DNA of 64,000 nucleotides, taken from the NCBI GenBank assembly GCA_016721735.1, contig JADKHM010000015.1, positions 310,001 through 374,000 on the forward strand, read 5' to 3'. A model generated the notes under the pieces. That model saw only the letters and a list, made by a program, of their open reading frames with translations, ran no database searches and was not told the DNA's origin. This DNA is from Flavobacterium sp. GTDB lineage: Bacteria; Bacteroidota; Bacteroidia; Flavobacteriales; Flavobacteriaceae. The translations under genes and the position numbers were made by a program. Positions 16,746 through 26,587 of the stretch are shown one piece after another. Position 1 is the first letter of the stretch; each line of letters starts with the position of its first letter.

Positions 16746-19700
16746 ATGAGTCACCAAAGTAAAGAATTCGGCATTTCAAGTTGGGCTGTCGATAATAGAG
16801 TTACCGTTTATATTTTCACCTTGATGATTGTGATCACCGGATTGATTGCCTATACCACCATGCCACGTGAAGATTTCCCGGAAATCATTGAAAACAAAGT
16901 ATATATCTCGTCTGTGTTTCCTGGAAATTCAGCCGAGGATGTGGAGAAACTAATCATCAAACCGCTAGAAAAAGAAATTAAAAACATCAGTGGCGTTGAG
17001 AAAGTAACCGCAAGTTCATTTCAAGATTACGGGATGATTGTCGCTGAATTTTCGGATAAAGTCGGCATTGAAGCCGCCAAACAGAAAATAAAAGACAAAG
17101 TCGACAACGTAAAAGCAGATACCGATTGGCCTAATTTAGATAACGGCAGTAAAGTAGAGCCAAACGTTTTTGAACTCAATATCTCGGAGGAAGTGCCGAT
17201 TTTGAATATCAATTTAAAAGGGAATTACACCACACAACAGCTCAAGAAATACGGAGAAAAATTGCAAGATGACATTGAAGAAATTCCTGAAGTGAAGAAA
17301 GTGGATATCCTAGGTGTTGATGATAAGGAAGTTGAAATTGCTGTTGATATATACAAAATGACGGCAGCTCAAGTTTCTTTCGACGACATTCAAAATGCGG
17401 TCAAATATGAAAACATGACGCTTTCTGGCGGAAATTTAATTTCACAAGGTTCGAGAAATAACATTCGAATTGTCGGTGAAATCAAAGATCCCAAAGAGTT
17501 AGAAAACATCGTCGTAAAACACAACGGCGGAACGGTTTACCTAAAAGACATCGCACAAGTTTCCTTCAAAGAAAAGGAAAAAACAACCTACGCGCGTGAA
17601 AAAGGATCCGAAGTCGTGATGCTGAATGTGAAAAAACGTTCAGGTCAAAACATGATATCCGCCATAGAACAAGTGAAAGAAAAACTGCATTTGGCACACG
17701 AAAATTATTTGCCGAAGAATTTACAAGTTGAACTTTCGAACGATCAATCGGATCGTGTAGAACATCAAGTGGATGAATTGTCGAACCACATCATTTTCGG
17801 AATTGTACTCGTTATGATTGTACTGATGTTTACGATGGGATTGCGAAATTCGCTGTTCGTTGGTGCTGCCATTCCGCTTTCGATGATGATTGCGTTTACG
17901 ATACTTTCCGCCTTTGGATTGACTTTGAACACGATGGTGCTTTTCGGATTGGTGATGGGATTGGGATTATTGGTAGATGACGGAATTGTGGTCGTCGACA
18001 ATGTGTTCGCCAATATGAAGAAAGGCATGCCGCGAATTCAAGCTTCTAAGATTGGTATTGGAGAAATCGCTTGGCCGGTAATTTCATCGACAGCAACAAC
18101 ATTGATGGCGTTCCTACCTTTCGCACTTTGGCCAGGAACTATGGGTAAATTTATGATTTACTTCCCGATTACCTTAACGGTTACGTTGACGGCATCTTTG
18201 TTTGTGGCGATGGTGGTAAATGCCGCGATGACAGGTGGTTCGATGGATATTGAAGATAAAAATGTGTCGATCAAAGCCGCTAAAAAATACACTTTAATTT
18301 TAGTTGTCATTGGTGTTTTGTTTGTCGTGTTAGGAAATGTAAACGACTCCAAATTTCTTCGAGGCATTGGACATTTTGCTTTGATTGCCTTAACGTTGAT
18401 GTGGTTGTATAGAATCAAAATTTATCAATGGACCCAAGATTTCCAGCACAGTTTCTTTCCAAATTTGGAAGAAAAATACAAACTTTTTCTACGTAAAATA
18501 CTAACGGGTAGAAACTCGTGGTTTGCCTTAGGTGGAATCATAGGAATGCTAATCTTATCAGTATTTCTTCTTGGCGCATTCCCTAGAAAAATCTTGTTTT
18601 TCCCCGAAAATATTCCAAGGCAAATCATCACCTATATCGAATATCCACAAGGAACAGATATCGAGAAAACCAACAAAGCTACTTTGTTTGTCGAGAAACA
18701 AGTGATCGAGATTATGAAGAAATACATCGATCCGAAAACCGATAAAAATTTCCTAGCGGAGAGTATTGTTTCGCAAGTCGGCGTTGGCGCAGGAAATCCA
18801 AATGTCGATGCAGGTTCAGCCAACGAAACGCCTTTCAAAGGAAAAGTGACGGTTAACTTCTCTGAATTCAAATTTAGAAGAGGCATCAATACCGAGGATG
18901 TTTTGGATGAAATTCGAAATCGCGTAAAAGGTATTGCTGGAGCAACAGTTACCGTAGAAAAAGATGCAAATGGTCCGCCGGCTGGATATCCGATTAGTAT
19001 TCAGTTAACGGGTTCCGATTATGATCAGATGTTGCGTGAAGCAGACAGAATGATCACGTTTATTGATGCTAAGAAAATTCCTGGCATCGAGAAACTAACC
19101 GTCGATGTTAACAAACAAAGTCCAGAGCTCGAAGTGAAAGTTGATCGTGTCAATGCCGGAAGTCTTGGCGTTTCGACAGGTCAGTTAGGTTTCAATTTGC
19201 GTCGCTCGGTTTACGGACAGGAAATATCTACTTTCAAAGAAGGCGACGACGACTATAATATTGTAGTCCGAATGCAAGATGATCAACGTAAAAATGAAAA
19301 CGTGCTTTTCAATCAGGCCTTGACCTTCCGAAATCAGACTAATGGTCAGATGATGCAAGTTCCTATTTCTGCGGTTTCAACGACGGAAAAAACCAATACC
19401 TACAACCAAATCAAACGTAAAAATTACAAAAGAATAATGACCGTTTATTCTAATGTATTAACGGGTTATAATGGTGATGAAATTACCAAACAGATTGCTA
19501 CGGAACTCAAAGGCTATGACTTACCAAAAGGAGTAACATATTCGTTTTCCGGCGTGCAAGAAGAGCAAGGAAAAAACCAAAGCTTCCTAATGTATGCGCT
19601 GTTCCTGGCCATGGCTGGTATTACAATTATTATTGTACTACAATTTAATTCGGTGTCAAAAACCTTGGTGATCTTATTCACCGTGTTGTTGAGTTTCAGT

Positions 19701-20216
19701 GGCGTATTCTATGGCTATGTCATTGCCAACATGGATTTCGTGATACTCATGACAATGATGGGAATTATTTCGTTAGCTGGAATTGTAGTGAAAAACGGTA
19801 TCGTATTGATGGATTTCTTTGTACTCCTACTCGACAAAAAAGTCGCAGAAAAAGGAGTCGACAGTCACGATGATCTCGACTTGCTAGAAATAAAAGAAGT
19901 CATAATCGAAAGTGGAAAATCGCGTTTGCGACCAGTATTATTAACAGCGCTTACTGCAGTTTTGGGATTAATCCCATTGGCGATCGGTTTGAACTTCGAC
20001 TTCTTCGGATTGATTACCGATCTCAATCCACACCTATATATGGGTGGTGACAACGTCATTTTCTGGTCGCCTTTAGCATGGACCATCATTTTCGGATTGA
20101 CATACGCCACCGTTTTGACTTTGGTCATGGTTCCAGTCATGTTCTTCCTCGTGAAAAGAACAAAATACTGGTTGCGAGACCGCCGAAATAAAAGCAGCGA
20201 ATTGAACAATGCTTAA
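16746..20216 (+). CDS. RND family multidrug efflux transporter, inner-membrane pump
   Basis: At 1156 residues this is a full-length RND permease with the two-fold topology: a first helix (VYIFTLMIVITGLIAYTTMP), a large periplasmic loop with EDFPEIIENKVYISSVFPGNSAEDVEK, helices 2-6 with the proton-relay segment GLVMGLGLLVDDGIVVVDN, then a second similar half. It has extra length between helices 6 and 7 and near the C-terminus, as is common in the Bacteroidota branch. It is powered by proton flow and exports drugs or hydrophobic compounds through the adaptor and TolC protein encoded just upstream. Substrate is unknown. Confidence 0.92.
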   Translation: MSHQSKEFGISSWAVDNRVTVYIFTLMIVITGLIAYTTMPREDFPEIIENKVYISSVFPGNSAEDVEKLIIKPLEKEIKNISGVEKVTASSFQDYGMIVAEFSDKVGIEAAKQKIKDKVDNVKADTDWPNLDNGSKVEPNVFELNISEEVPILNINLKGNYTTQQLKKYGEKLQDDIEEIPEVKKVDILGVDDKEVEIAVDIYKMTAAQVSFDDIQNAVKYENMTLSGGNLISQGSRNNIRIVGEIKDPKELENIVVKHNGGTVYLKDIAQVSFKEKEKTTYAREKGSEVVMLNVKKRSGQNMISAIEQVKEKLHLAHENYLPKNLQVELSNDQSDRVEHQVDELSNHIIFGIVLVMIVLMFTMGLRNSLFVGAAIPLSMMIAFTILSAFGLTLNTMVLFGLVMGLGLLVDDGIVVVDNVFANMKKGMPRIQASKIGIGEIAWPVISSTATTLMAFLPFALWPGTMGKFMIYFPITLTVTLTASLFVAMVVNAAMTGGSMDIEDKNVSIKAAKKYTLILVVIGVLFVVLGNVNDSKFLRGIGHFALIALTLMWLYRIKIYQWTQDFQHSFFPNLEEKYKLFLRKILTGRNSWFALGGIIGMLILSVFLLGAFPRKILFFPENIPRQIITYIEYPQGTDIEKTNKATLFVEKQVIEIMKKYIDPKTDKNFLAESIVSQVGVGAGNPNVDAGSANETPFKGKVTVNFSEFKFRRGINTEDVLDEIRNRVKGIAGATVTVEKDANGPPAGYPISIQLTGSDYDQMLREADRMITFIDAKKIPGIEKLTVDVNKQSPELEVKVDRVNAGSLGVSTGQLGFNLRRSVYGQEISTFKEGDDDYNIVVRMQDDQRKNENVLFNQALTFRNQTNGQMMQVPISAVSTTEKTNTYNQIKRKNYKRIMTVYSNVLTGYNGDEITKQIATELKGYDLPKGVTYSFSGVQEEQGKNQSFLMYALFLAMAGITIIIVLQFNSVSKTLVILFTVLLSFSGVFYGYVIANMDFVILMTMMGIISLAGIVVKNGIVLMDFFVLLLDKKVAEKGVDSHDDLDLLEIKEVIIESGKSRLRPVLLTALTAVLGLIPLAIGLNFDFFGLITDLNPHLYMGGDNVIFWSPLAWTIIFGLTYATVLTLVMVPVMFFLVKRTKYWLRDRRNKSSELNNA

Positions 20217-20233
20217 CTTATAGCCACAAAAAA

Positions 20234-20262
20234 ACCCGTCTTAAATAAGACGGGTTTTTTTT
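20234..20262. terminator. Bidirectional intrinsic terminator
   Basis: The stem ACCCGTCTTA with TAAGACGGGT has a very short loop and is flanked by A-run and T-run. It ends the efflux operon and the convergent YwqK-like gene. Confidence 0.8.
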
Positions 20263-20277
20263 ATTGAAATAGAGTTA

Positions 20278-20598
20278 TTAGTGAGTCGTAACATAAGCCA
20301 CTTGATTATTAGAATAATCTACTTGACTTGATTTAGCGTCGTTGTAAAAAAACCATTTTCCAACTTTTTGTCCGTTGCTATATTCGCCAACAGAAAGCTT
20401 TTTACCTTGCGCATCATACGCAACCCATTGGCCTTCCAATTTACCATCCTTAAAAAAACCTTCTTGCTGAATTTTACCATTATCATAGTAATAGGTAGCT
20501 TTTACCATATTATCCACCACTTCCAGTTTTGGGGTTCCTTTTTGTGCGAAAATCATGCTTGAAATCAACACTGCTCCGATTATCATATACTTTTTCAT
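20278..20598 (-). CDS. YwqK/MORN-repeat secreted protein
   Basis: The start at 20598 gives a signal peptide (MKKYMIIGAVLISSMIFAQ) and a 106-residue protein. The mature part consists of MORN-like units: YYYDNGKIQQEGFFKDGKLEGQW, then GEYSNGQKVGKWFFYND, the pattern of the YwqK/toxin-antitoxin-like MORN variant family. Despite the family name, no toxin partner is present here. It is probably a small periplasmic or envelope protein of unknown role. It is convergent with the RND gene. Confidence 0.75.
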   Translation of the reverse strand: MKKYMIIGAVLISSMIFAQKGTPKLEVVDNMVKATYYYDNGKIQQEGFFKDGKLEGQWVAYDAQGKKLSVGEYSNGQKVGKWFFYNDAKSSQVDYSNNQVAYVTTH

Positions 20599-20723
20599 AG
20601 GTGTAGGTTTTAGATTAATTAACAATTACAAAACAAATGTATAAATTAATTTACACAAAACAAACTTTCGCTTAACAATTTGGTAACATTGGATGAAAAC
20701 TTAACATTGGGATTCTTTTTTTT

Positions 20724-20815
20724 GGGCGTTACCGCGCCGAAAAAGGCGGGTCGGGCTATCCGCTCTATCTGCGCTAAAAGCAGCGCAGGATGCCGCTTCT
20801 ATCCCTAACGCACCC
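20724..20815 (-). repeat. Dispersed structured repeat, type II, copy F
   Basis: On the plus strand it runs from GGGCGTTACC through GGTCGGGCTATCCGCT to GGATGCCGCTTCTATCCCTAACGC. The central stem is CTGCGCT with AGCGCAG (20769-20775, 20782-20788). Its core is the reverse complement of the type I core (AGCGG, ATCC, hairpin, GATA, AGCGGATAGC). It fills most of the gap between the YwqK-like gene and aspS. Confidence 0.7.
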
Positions 20816-20894
20816 GTCTAGAATCAAAAATTGTGGTTAAAAATCGCTGCATTTTATAATTTGAAATTCCACTCTTATAATTAACAATTATCCT

Positions 20895-20902
20895 TAAATT
20901 TG
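20895..20902 (+). promoter_or_regulatory. -7 element of aspS promoter
   Basis: TAAATTTG matches TAnnTTTG. It lies 18 bp before the chosen aspS start and overlaps the alternative upstream start at 20900, which supports 20921 as the real start. Confidence 0.6.
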
Positions 20903-20920
20903 CCGCATAAAATTTTCAAA

Positions 20921-22672
20921 ATGTATAGAAGTCACAATTGCGGTGAACTAACCGCCGCACATATCAATACCGAAGTAACGCTTGCGGGTTGGGTACAAAA
21001 ATCACGAGATAAAGGATTTATGAACTGGGTCGATTTAAGAGATCGATACGGAATTACGCAACTGGTTTTTGACGAAAGCAGAACTGAAAAATCAGTTTTC
21101 GAATTGGCGAAAACACTAGGTCGTGAGTTTGTGATTCAAGTCAAAGGCACCGTCATCGAGCGCGAAGCCAAAAATAAAAACATGGCAACCGGCGACATCG
21201 AAATTTTGGTAACCGAAATGACGATTCTTAATGCGGCACTCACACCGCCATTCACTATAGAAGACGATACCGACGGCGGCGAAGATATTCGCATGAAATA
21301 CCGTTATCTAGATATTCGAAGAAATCCTGTAAAAAATAGTTTGCTCTTCCGTCACAAAGTCGCCATGGAAGTACGAAAATACTTGTCGGATCTAGATTTT
21401 TGTGAAGTTGAAACACCTTATTTAATCAAATCAACGCCAGAAGGCGCAAGAGATTTTGTCGTTCCATCCAGAATGAATGAAGGACAGTTTTACGCTTTAC
21501 CACAATCGCCACAAACTTTCAAACAATTGTTGATGGTGGGCGGCATGGACAAATATTTTCAAATCGTAAAATGTTTCCGTGATGAAGATTTACGTGCAGA
21601 TCGACAACCAGAATTCACACAAATCGATTGCGAAATGGCGTTCGTTGAACAAGAAGATATCCTGAATGTTTTTGAAGGATTGACACGCCATTTATTAAAA
21701 GAAATCAAAGGCATCGAGGTAGAAAAATTCCCAAGAATGACCTACGACCACGCCATGAAAACTTACGGAAATGACAAACCAGATATTCGTTTCGGAATGG
21801 AGTTTGGCGAATTGAATAGCGTCGCGCAACACAAGGATTTCGGCGTTTTTAATACCGCAGAATTGGTAGTCGGAATTGCAGTTCCGGGCGCTGGCGAATA
21901 CACCCGAAAAGAAATTGATGGCTTGATTGATTGGGTAAAACGACCACAAATCGGCGCTTCAGGAATGGTCTATGTTAAATGTAATGAAGACGGAACTTAT
22001 AAATCCTCAGTCGACAAATTTTATGATCAAGACGATTTGTCGAACTGGGCGAAAGTCACTGGAGCTAAAGCTGGCGACATGATTTTCGTACTTTCCGGAC
22101 CAGCCGATAAAACCAGAACCCAACTTTCGGCATTGCGAATGGAATTGGCAACGCGACTTGGATTGAGAAATCCCGCTGAATTTGCTCCGCTTTGGGTAGT
22201 TGACTTCCCATTATTAGAATTTGACGAAGAAAGTGGCCGCTATCACGCGATGCACCATCCGTTTACTTCGCCAAAACCAGAAGACATGGCGTTGTTAGAA
22301 ACCAATCCGAAAGCAGTTCGTGCCAATGCTTACGACATGGTATTAAACGGAAATGAAATTGGCGGTGGATCGATTCGTATTCACGACAAAGCGACGCAAC
22401 AACTGATGTTTAAATATTTAGGATTCACAGAAGAAGAAGCACGCAATCAATTTGGTTTCTTGATGGATGCATTTCAATTTGGAGCGCCACCACATGGTGG
22501 TTTGGCTTTTGGACTAGATCGATTGGTTGCTATTTTGGGTGGACAAGAAACCATCCGCGATTTTATTGCTTTTCCAAAAAATAATTCTGGTCGTGATGTC
22601 ATGATTGACGCCCCATCTGTTATAGATGAAGCACAATTAAACGAATTGCATATTAAACTAGATATAAAATAA
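20921..22672 (+). CDS. aspS: Aspartyl-tRNA synthetase
   Basis: This class II synthetase charges tRNA-Asp. The start at 20921 (MYRSHNCGELTAAHI) follows a -7 element and gives a 583-residue bacterial-type enzyme. Visible parts are the N-terminal OB-fold anticodon domain (TLAGWVQKSRDKGFMNWVDLRDR), motif 1 near KYLSDLDFCEVETP, motif 2 (FQIVKCFRDEDLRADRQPEF), a bacterial GAD insertion in the middle and motif 3 (GGLAFGLDRLVAIL). It stands alone between a repeat and the cold-shock gene. Confidence 0.96.
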   Translation: MYRSHNCGELTAAHINTEVTLAGWVQKSRDKGFMNWVDLRDRYGITQLVFDESRTEKSVFELAKTLGREFVIQVKGTVIEREAKNKNMATGDIEILVTEMTILNAALTPPFTIEDDTDGGEDIRMKYRYLDIRRNPVKNSLLFRHKVAMEVRKYLSDLDFCEVETPYLIKSTPEGARDFVVPSRMNEGQFYALPQSPQTFKQLLMVGGMDKYFQIVKCFRDEDLRADRQPEFTQIDCEMAFVEQEDILNVFEGLTRHLLKEIKGIEVEKFPRMTYDHAMKTYGNDKPDIRFGMEFGELNSVAQHKDFGVFNTAELVVGIAVPGAGEYTRKEIDGLIDWVKRPQIGASGMVYVKCNEDGTYKSSVDKFYDQDDLSNWAKVTGAKAGDMIFVLSGPADKTRTQLSALRMELATRLGLRNPAEFAPLWVVDFPLLEFDEESGRYHAMHHPFTSPKPEDMALLETNPKAVRANAYDMVLNGNEIGGGSIRIHDKATQQLMFKYLGFTEEEARNQFGFLMDAFQFGAPPHGGLAFGLDRLVAILGGQETIRDFIAFPKNNSGRDVMIDAPSVIDEAQLNELHIKLDIK

Positions 22673-22763
22673 TTTTTTTTCAATTTTTTAATTGAAAACA
22701 TTGAATATCAATAATTTTTACAAAATAGTAACATCGATGTGACATTCGTATTGTATTTACAAT

Positions 22764-22771
22764 TACATTTG
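22764..22771 (+). promoter_or_regulatory. -7 element of cold-shock gene promoter
   Basis: TACATTTG matches TAnnTTTG 29 bp before the start codon. The long AT-rich leader is usual for cold-shock genes. Confidence 0.55.
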
Positions 22772-22800
22772 CAACATTATAAATTATTATTACAATTACA

Positions 22801-23001
22801 ATGCGTACAGGTACAGTTAAATTTTTCAATGAATCTAAAGGTTACGGATTCATTACAGACGAAGAAACAGGAAAAGACATTTTCGTTCATGCTTCAGGAA
22901 TCAAAGCGGAAGAACTTCGCGAAGGTGACAGAGTAAGTTACGAAGAAGAAGAAGGAAGAAAAGGTAAAGTAGCTGCGCAAGTAGTGACTTTAGAAGACTA
23001 A
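22801..23001 (+). CDS. Cold-shock domain protein
   Basis: This 66-residue single cold-shock domain protein binds single-stranded RNA or DNA. RNP1 is seen as KGYGFI and RNP2 as DIFVHAS, in a start-to-end domain (MRTGTVKFFN to QVVTLED). It has its own promoter element and a strong terminator, so it is a single-gene unit. Many such proteins are constitutive RNA chaperones, so cold induction is not certain. Confidence 0.93.
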   Translation: MRTGTVKFFNESKGYGFITDEETGKDIFVHASGIKAEELREGDRVSYEEEEGRKGKVAAQVVTLED

Positions 23002-23033
23002 AATATAAAGTATTTTTGTTACCTAGAATGTTT

Positions 23034-23066
23034 AACGTTCCGATTAATTTCGGAACGTTTTTTTTT
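23034..23066 (+). terminator. Intrinsic terminator of cold-shock gene
   Basis: A perfect 10-bp stem (AACGTTCCGA with TCGGAACGTT) and 6-nt loop precede a run of nine T. Confidence 0.9.
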
Positions 23067-23225
23067 GCCTGCAGCACAAGGGAAATGGCACATTGCAAGA
23101 GAAAATAGCGCACCAAAACAAAAGCCTTTCTTCAACAAAGTTAATATGGCTCAATTCTGTTATTTATAATCAGTAAAAATTAGAAGTATAAAATAGTATA
23201 TCAACTAGGATTTTTTACTTTTTCG

Positions 23226-23255
23226 TTGGTATTTAACTATTGAAAGTTATCTTTG
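23226..23255 (+). promoter_or_regulatory. Consensus promoter of the nuo operon
   Basis: TTG at 23226-23228, a 19-nt spacer and TATCTTTG at 23248-23255 match the Flavobacterium promoter consensus exactly. The first gene starts 31 bp later. The rest of the 285-bp gap after the cold-shock gene shows nothing else I can name. Confidence 0.75.
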
Positions 23256-23286
23256 TGGGGGAAAAATAAAATATACTTTTTTAGCT

Positions 23287-23652
23287 ATGCAATCAAATCA
23301 ATTAGACTACTTACCAATACTAATGCAGATGCTTTTAGCCGTTGGATTTGTGGCGGGAACTATTGTTATTTCAGGCAAATTAGGCCCAAAAAGAAATTCC
23401 GAAATCAAAGACAAAAATTTCGAATGCGGTATTGAGTCCGTTGGAAACGCAAGGATTCCATTTTCTGTAAAGTATTTCCTTGTTGCCATTCTGTTTGTAC
23501 TTTTCGACGTCGAAGTAATATTTCTTTATCCTTGGGCAATCAATTTCAAAGAATTGGGAATAGACGGCATGATCAAAATGGTAGTCTTTATGCTTTTGCT
23601 CTTGGTGGGGTTTTTTTACATCATCAAAAAGAAAGCGTTAGAGTGGGAATAA
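23287..23652 (+). CDS. nuoA: NADH-quinone oxidoreductase subunit A
   Basis: This is the small membrane subunit at the junction of the peripheral and membrane arms of complex I. The 121 residues hold three helices and the conserved loop KNFECGIES with its cysteine, followed by the FDVEVIFLYPWA signature. It is the first of fourteen nuo genes on this strand and has a consensus promoter 31 bp upstream. Confidence 0.95.
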   Translation: MQSNQLDYLPILMQMLLAVGFVAGTIVISGKLGPKRNSEIKDKNFECGIESVGNARIPFSVKYFLVAILFVLFDVEVIFLYPWAINFKELGIDGMIKMVVFMLLLLVGFFYIIKKKALEWE

Positions 23653-23730
23653 AAAATATTTTAAATGATGAATTTTAAATTACTCTCGTTTTTAATTCAA
23701 AATTTAGGGGATAATTCAAAATAATAAAAA

Positions 23731-24279
23731 ATGAGCGATTCAAAAATAAATATGGTTGCCCCTCCTGAAGGTGTTGTTGGCGAAGGTTTCTTTGCTACCA
23801 AACTGAATGATGTTGTAGGTTTAGCTCGCGCCAATTCGCTTTGGCCATTGCCTTTTGCAACTTCTTGCTGCGGTATTGAATTTATGGCAACGATGGCGTC
23901 ACATTACGATTTAGCAAGATTTGGATCAGAACGCGTAAGTTTTTCTCCACGTCAAGCAGACATGCTGATGGTTATGGGAACGATTTCTAAGAAAATGGGG
24001 CCAATCTTGCGTCAGGTTTACGAACAAATGTCAGAGCCGCGTTGGGTAATCGCCGTTGGAGCTTGTGCTTCTTCAGGCGGAATTTTCGACACCTATTCAG
24101 TATTACAAGGAATAGATAAAGTTATTCCTGTTGATGTATATGTGCCAGGTTGCCCGCCAAGACCAGAACAAATTGTTGATGGTGTGATGAAATTACAAGA
24201 ATTGGTAAAATCCGAATCAGTACGTCGCAGAAGTTCCCCAGAATACCAAGAATTATTAGCCTCTTATAACATCCAATAA
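23731..24279 (+). CDS. nuoB: NADH-quinone oxidoreductase subunit B
   Basis: This 182-residue subunit carries the terminal Fe-S cluster N2, which passes electrons to the quinone. The ligands are seen in SCCGIEF (two adjacent cysteines), GACASSGG and PGCPPRPE. A 78-bp gap rich in AT-heptads separates it from nuoA; the next gene starts 1 bp after its stop. Confidence 0.96.
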   Translation: MSDSKINMVAPPEGVVGEGFFATKLNDVVGLARANSLWPLPFATSCCGIEFMATMASHYDLARFGSERVSFSPRQADMLMVMGTISKKMGPILRQVYEQMSEPRWVIAVGACASSGGIFDTYSVLQGIDKVIPVDVYVPGCPPRPEQIVDGVMKLQELVKSESVRRRSSPEYQELLASYNIQ

Positions 24280-24280
24280 A

Positions 24281-24799
24281 ATGGCTTTAGAAAATATAGA
24301 CATTCAAAATAAATTAGTCGAAACTTTTGGTGAAAGCGTTTTTAACTTTCAAGAAGAAAAAGACCTATTCTCCTTTGAAATGGCAGCCGATAAAAACACC
24401 GCTGTGATTTTATTCTTGAAAAACAGTGAAGATTTGCGTTTTCATTTTCTAACTGATTTGTGTGGCATTCACTACCCAGACAATGATGATGATCATCAAT
24501 TTGCGATTGTCTATCATTTGCACAATTGGTACGAAAACAAACGCATTAAAGTTAAAGCGTATCTCACCGGAACGCCTGAAATCAAAACAATTTCCAATAT
24601 TTTCTTAAGTTCCAATTGGATGGAAAGAGAAACGTATGACTTCTACGGAGTCAACTTCATCGGACATCCACAATTGAAACGAATATTAAATATGGACGAA
24701 ATGATTTCCTTTCCGATGCGCAAAGAATTTCCAATGGAAGACAGCGGCCGAACGGATAAAGACGATCGCTTCTTTGGAAGAACCACAATCAATTTATAA
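24281..24799 (+). CDS. nuoC: NADH-quinone oxidoreductase subunit C
   Basis: This 172-residue peripheral-arm subunit corresponds to the 30-kDa subunit. The signature WMERETYDFYGVNFIGHPQLKRIL is complete. It is not fused to NuoD, unlike in E. coli. It is closely packed between nuoB and nuoD. Confidence 0.94.
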   Translation: MALENIDIQNKLVETFGESVFNFQEEKDLFSFEMAADKNTAVILFLKNSEDLRFHFLTDLCGIHYPDNDDDHQFAIVYHLHNWYENKRIKVKAYLTGTPEIKTISNIFLSSNWMERETYDFYGVNFIGHPQLKRILNMDEMISFPMRKEFPMEDSGRTDKDDRFFGRTTINL

Positions 24800-24816
24800 T
24801 TTTTCAGATTCAATAA

Positions 24817-26052
24817 ATGTCAGAACTATTATTACCACCAGAGCATCGTTATGCTAAACGAATAAAAGAGCAGCTCAACGAAGACGGAAGCGAACTTTCG
24901 ATGCTGAATTTAGGGCCAACACACCCTGCAACTCACGGCATTTTTCAAAATATATTGTTGATGGATGGCGAGCGAATTCTAGAAGCAGAACCCACCATTG
25001 GATACATTCACAGAGCATTCGAAAAAATTGCTGAAAACCGTCCGTTCTACCAAATTACACCGCTGACCGACCGCATGAACTATTGCTCCTCTCCTATCAA
25101 TAACATGGGATGGTGGATGACTTTAGAAAAACTATTAGGCATTGAAGTTCCAAAAAGAGCGCAATATCTTCGAGTTATTGTAATGGAATTGGCAAGAATT
25201 ACCGACCACTTGATTTGTAATTCAATACTTGGTGTGGACACTGGAGCGTATACTGGCTTCCTATATGTATTTCAATTCAGAGAAAAAGTATACGAAATCT
25301 ACGAAGAAATTTGTGGCGCTCGTTTAACTACAAACATGGGACGAATCGGTGGTTTTGAAAGAGATTGGTCTCCAGAAGCATTCCGAAAATTGGATAAATT
25401 CTTAGAAGAATTCCCAGTGGCTTGGCAAGAATTTGAAAACTTATTTGAAAGAAACAGAATTTTTATTGATCGAACCGTAAACGTTGGAGCCATAACTGCA
25501 GAACAAGCAATGTCTTATGGATTTACTGGACCAAACCTACGTGCCGCTGGCGTTGATTATGACGTTCGTGTTGCCCATCCTTATTCTTCTTACGAAGATT
25601 TCGATTTTATCGTACCAGTAGGAAAATCTGGTGATACGTATGATCGTTTCTGCGTTCGAAATGCCGAAGTACGCGAAAGTATCAGCATCATCAAACAAGC
25701 CTTAGCAAAAATGCCAGAAGGCCCTTATCATGCTGATGTTCCGGATTATTACTTGCCTCCAAAAGAAGACGTTTATCATAATATGGAATCCTTGATTTAC
25801 CATTTCAAAATCGTGATGGGTGAAGTTCCGGTTCCAGTTGCAGAAGTATATCACGCCGTAGAAGGTGGTAATGGCGAATTAGGATTTTATTTGGTAACCG
25901 ATGGAAGTCGAACACCATATCGTTTGCATTTCCGTCGTCCTTGTTTTATTTATTACCAAGCGTATCCTGAAATGATCAAAGGCTCTATGTTATCAGATGC
26001 TATTGTGATTTTGTCAAGTTTAAATGTTATCGCTGGAGAATTAGACGCATAA
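24817..26052 (+). CDS. nuoD: NADH-quinone oxidoreductase subunit D
   Basis: This 411-residue 49-kDa-type subunit forms the quinone pocket together with NuoB. It shows LGPTHPATHG near the N-terminus (quinone-site His), the RYP-like repeated helices, GRIGGFERDW and the C-terminal FRRPCFIYYQAYPEMIKG block. It is related to NiFe hydrogenase large subunits but lacks their metal cysteines, as expected. It lies 17 bp after nuoC. Confidence 0.95.
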   Translation: MSELLLPPEHRYAKRIKEQLNEDGSELSMLNLGPTHPATHGIFQNILLMDGERILEAEPTIGYIHRAFEKIAENRPFYQITPLTDRMNYCSSPINNMGWWMTLEKLLGIEVPKRAQYLRVIVMELARITDHLICNSILGVDTGAYTGFLYVFQFREKVYEIYEEICGARLTTNMGRIGGFERDWSPEAFRKLDKFLEEFPVAWQEFENLFERNRIFIDRTVNVGAITAEQAMSYGFTGPNLRAAGVDYDVRVAHPYSSYEDFDFIVPVGKSGDTYDRFCVRNAEVRESISIIKQALAKMPEGPYHADVPDYYLPPKEDVYHNMESLIYHFKIVMGEVPVPVAEVYHAVEGGNGELGFYLVTDGSRTPYRLHFRRPCFIYYQAYPEMIKGSMLSDAIVILSSLNVIAGELDA

Positions 26053-26055
26053 ATT

Positions 26056-26586
26056 ATGGAACACACTCATTACAAACAGGAAATCAACATCACCGATGCG
26101 CTAATGACTCGCATCAACGAATTGATAAGTCATTATCCTGAAGACAAAATAAAATCAGCTTTATTGCCGGTTTTGCATGAAGTGCAAGATGCGCACGACA
26201 ATTGGTTGAGCATCGAATTGCAAGACAAAGTCGCCGAGATTTTACGAATCAAACCAATTGAAGTCTATGAAGTGGTGACTTTCTATACCATGTTCAATCA
26301 AAGACCAATCGGAAAATACATGTTTGAATTTTGTCAAACTTCTCCTTGTTGTTTAAACGGCGTAGAAAATTTGATGGATTATACCTGCAATAAATTAGGT
26401 GTAAAAGTAGGCGAGCCAACCGCAGATGGCCTTTTCGAAGTTCGCGGCGTTGAATGTTTAGGTGCTTGCGGCTATGCTCCGATGATGCAGTTGGGTGATT
26501 TCTACAAGGAACATTTGAATGAAGAAAAAATCGACCAATTGATCGCCGATTGTAAAGAAAATAAAATCACGTTACACGATAAATAA
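26056..26586 (+). CDS. nuoE: NADH-quinone oxidoreductase subunit E
   Basis: This 176-residue 24-kDa-type subunit has a thioredoxin-like fold and one 2Fe-2S cluster (N1a). The cysteine ligands are seen as CQTSPC and CLGACGYAP. It lies 3 bp after nuoD and 1 bp before nuoF, with which it forms the NADH-oxidising module. Confidence 0.95.
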   Translation: MEHTHYKQEINITDALMTRINELISHYPEDKIKSALLPVLHEVQDAHDNWLSIELQDKVAEILRIKPIEVYEVVTFYTMFNQRPIGKYMFEFCQTSPCCLNGVENLMDYTCNKLGVKVGEPTADGLFEVRGVECLGACGYAPMMQLGDFYKEHLNEEKIDQLIADCKENKITLHDK

Positions 26587-26587
26587 T

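Noticed and set aside
20278..20598. Antitoxin of a toxin-antitoxin pair
   Set aside because: The YwqK family name suggests this, but the protein has a signal peptide and there is no toxin gene next to it.
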